From an uncultured Bacilli bacterium (GTDB taxonomy: Bacteria > Bacillota_I > Bacilli_A > RF39 > UBA660), in NCBI GenBank assembly GCA_944331815.1, contig CALVIQ010000109.1, positions 1 through 25,082 on the forward strand: 25,082 nucleotides of DNA. Reading direction: 5' to 3'. The notes beneath the pieces were generated by a model, which was not told the origin of the DNA, did no database searches, and worked only from the letters and a program-made list of their open reading frames with translations. The position numbers were made by a program, and so were the translations under genes. Shown piece by piece: positions 24,422-25,082 of the stretch; the stretch's first letter is position 1, and each line of letters starts with the position of its first letter.

Positions 24422-24430
24422 TGGTATAAG
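24422..24430 (+). promoter_or_regulatory. Extended -10 promoter of the comK-like gene
   Basis: TGGTATAAG is a near-perfect extended -10 element, 38 bp before the start codon. The -35 region (24402-24407, AAATTT) is not a consensus and lies among the Spo0A-type boxes, so activation or repression there is plausible. Confidence 0.65.
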
Positions 24431-24467
24431 AGATACACCAATAAATTTTGGTTAGAGGGGGTGTTTT

Positions 24468-24932
24468 ATGATAGAAGAGTATTTTATTAATGAAGATACA
24501 TTATTATTAGTACCAAAAGACAAAAAAACAACTAAAATATATGATATTAATGGGGAATATACAATCAAAAAAAATATATTTAATGTTGTGGATGAAAGTT
24601 GCCAGTATTATGGTAGTGATTACAACGGAAGATATGTAAGTGCTAAAAAAACACTAGATATGGACTATAAATTGCCAATTATAGTTGATGAAGTAAAGGA
24701 AGTAGTATTATTTCCTACTTGTTCACCGAGACTAAGTAATTGTATTTGGATATGTGTTAATAATGTGGAAAACTATACTAAAAACAAGAAAAATTCACTT
24801 ATTAAATTTATTAATGGTGAATCATATGAAGTTAATATTACTATCAATGTTCTAGAAAATCAAATTTTAAGAGCAACAATGTTATTAATGAAGTTAAAAA
24901 AAAGAAAATCTCATCCTAAAAAAATAGGCTAA
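24468..24932 (+). CDS. comK: ComK-family competence transcription factor, short form
   Basis: This 154-aa protein is recognisably ComK-like: YFINEDTLLLVP at the N-terminus, then CQYYGSDYNGR, a KLPIIVDE segment matching KPPIMVD, LFPTCSPRLSNCIWI, IKFINGESYEVN, and LENQILRATML. In B. subtilis ComK activates the DNA-uptake genes by binding paired AT-boxes (AAAAN5TTTT). It is about 40 residues shorter than the Bacillus protein (192 aa). The missing C-terminal part includes the FMLYPK-type segment through which MecA-ClpCP degrades ComK, so control by that route would not be expected. ATG 24468 follows AGAGGGGG. It lies between dnaN and recF, where most Firmicutes have the S4-domain gene yaaA. Its promoter carries three Spo0A-type boxes. 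The activity is inferred from the family only. Confidence 0.85.
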   Translation: MIEEYFINEDTLLLVPKDKKTTKIYDINGEYTIKKNIFNVVDESCQYYGSDYNGRYVSAKKTLDMDYKLPIIVDEVKEVVLFPTCSPRLSNCIWICVNNVENYTKNKKNSLIKFINGESYEVNITINVLENQILRATMLLMKLKKRKSHPKKIG

Positions 24933-24946
24933 ATACCTATTTTTTT
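24918..24946 (+). terminator. Intrinsic terminator of the comK-like gene
   Basis: AAAAAAATAGG and CCTATTTTTTT form an 11-bp stem with a 7-base loop that contains the stop codon; a further T-rich run follows. Confidence 0.8.
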
Positions 24947-24966
24947 GATTTTTTTATGCTTATTTA

Positions 24967-24975
24967 TGATATAAT
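24967..24975 (+). promoter_or_regulatory. Extended -10 promoter of recF
   Basis: TGATATAAT is a perfect extended -10 element. A weak TTGATT lies 19 bp upstream of it. The predicted leader before recF is about 70 nt. Confidence 0.6.
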
Positions 24976-25050
24976 ATATATATGAGTATGGGTGTACATA
25001 AATACATAAAATACGAAAATTTGGACATTTATTAAAAAAGAGGTGACTTT

Positions 25051-25082
25051 ATGTATTTAGATGAATTACAACTTCAAAATTT
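25051..25082 (+). CDS. recF: DNA replication and repair protein RecF (5' end only)
   Basis: Only the first ten codons are present: MYLDELQLQNF, the last residue being partial. This matches the RecF opening MYL-x-x-L-x-L-x-NF that precedes RN. The ATG at 25051 lies behind GAGGTGA. The place, downstream of dnaA and dnaN on the same strand, supports the call. RecF loads RecA at gapped DNA with RecO and RecR. The gene runs off the right edge. Confidence 0.85.
   Translation, partial: MYLDELQLQN

Noticed and set aside
24982..25035. A 17-codon frame starting almost at the predicted recF transcription start, possibly a leaderless leader peptide.
   Set aside because: It has no ribosome site, no recognisable content and no attenuator hairpin; it is probably just recF leader.
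1..25082. Searches by eye for the parS palindrome, CRISPR arrays, insertion sequences, and tRNA or rRNA genes.
   Set aside because: None was seen. The repeats present are explained by parB, the pilin cassettes, the prepilin promoters and regulatory sites.

Overview
The window is the replication-origin region of a very AT-rich, low-GC Firmicute, most likely a member of the Bacilli related to uncultured gut lineages such as RF39 or Erysipelotrichales. The evidence is the rpmH/dnaA/dnaN/recF landmark order, a Noc-like ParB, an Asp T-box, a ComK-family protein, Shine-Dalgarno sites on nearly every gene, and TTGACA/TATAAT promoters with 17-bp spacers. TGA acts as an ordinary stop (dnaA, lgt and the HD-domain gene end with it), so the standard bacterial code applies. 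The genus cannot be named from the sequence alone.

Layout. Positions 1-5416 run leftward: the start of a prepilin-like gene (1-82), trxB-like, lgt, uvrB, and a parB/noc gene with a long repeat-rich linker. Positions 5578-9760 run rightward and hold the remains of one giant gene of the cyclic beta-1,2-glucan synthase (GH94) family, broken by an in-frame TAA, a frameshift joined to a large internal deletion, and an in-frame TGA. It is followed by pgi. Positions 11033-12742 (leftward) encode a large prepilin-like protein with two variable C-terminal domains. Positions 12904-19478 (leftward) are the classic origin-flanking genes: rsmG, mnmG, mnmE, an HD-domain gene, jag/khpB, yidC, rnpA and rpmH. 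Divergent from rpmH is a structured RNA that looks like 6S RNA. An archaeal-type aspS under an Asp-specific T-box follows. The origin is bipartite, with DnaA boxes upstream of dnaA and between dnaA and dnaN. To the right lie dnaA, dnaN, a ComK-family gene in the slot usually held by yaaA, and the start of recF.

How the parts fit. Replication initiation (DnaA, DnaN, oriC), segregation or nucleoid occlusion (ParB/Noc), tRNA-U34 modification (MnmE/MnmG), membrane-protein insertion (YidC) and RNA processing (RnpA) form the housekeeping core. Over this lies a surface-structure theme. Two prepilin-like genes share a duplicated promoter, and one carries a pair of 96-bp cassettes with identical ends and a hypervariable middle, reminiscent of diversity-generating retroelement targets. 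A ComK-like regulator sits behind three perfect Spo0A-type boxes spaced exactly 10 bp apart. These two features, together with the decaying glucan synthase and the candidate 6S RNA, are the most interesting parts of the window.
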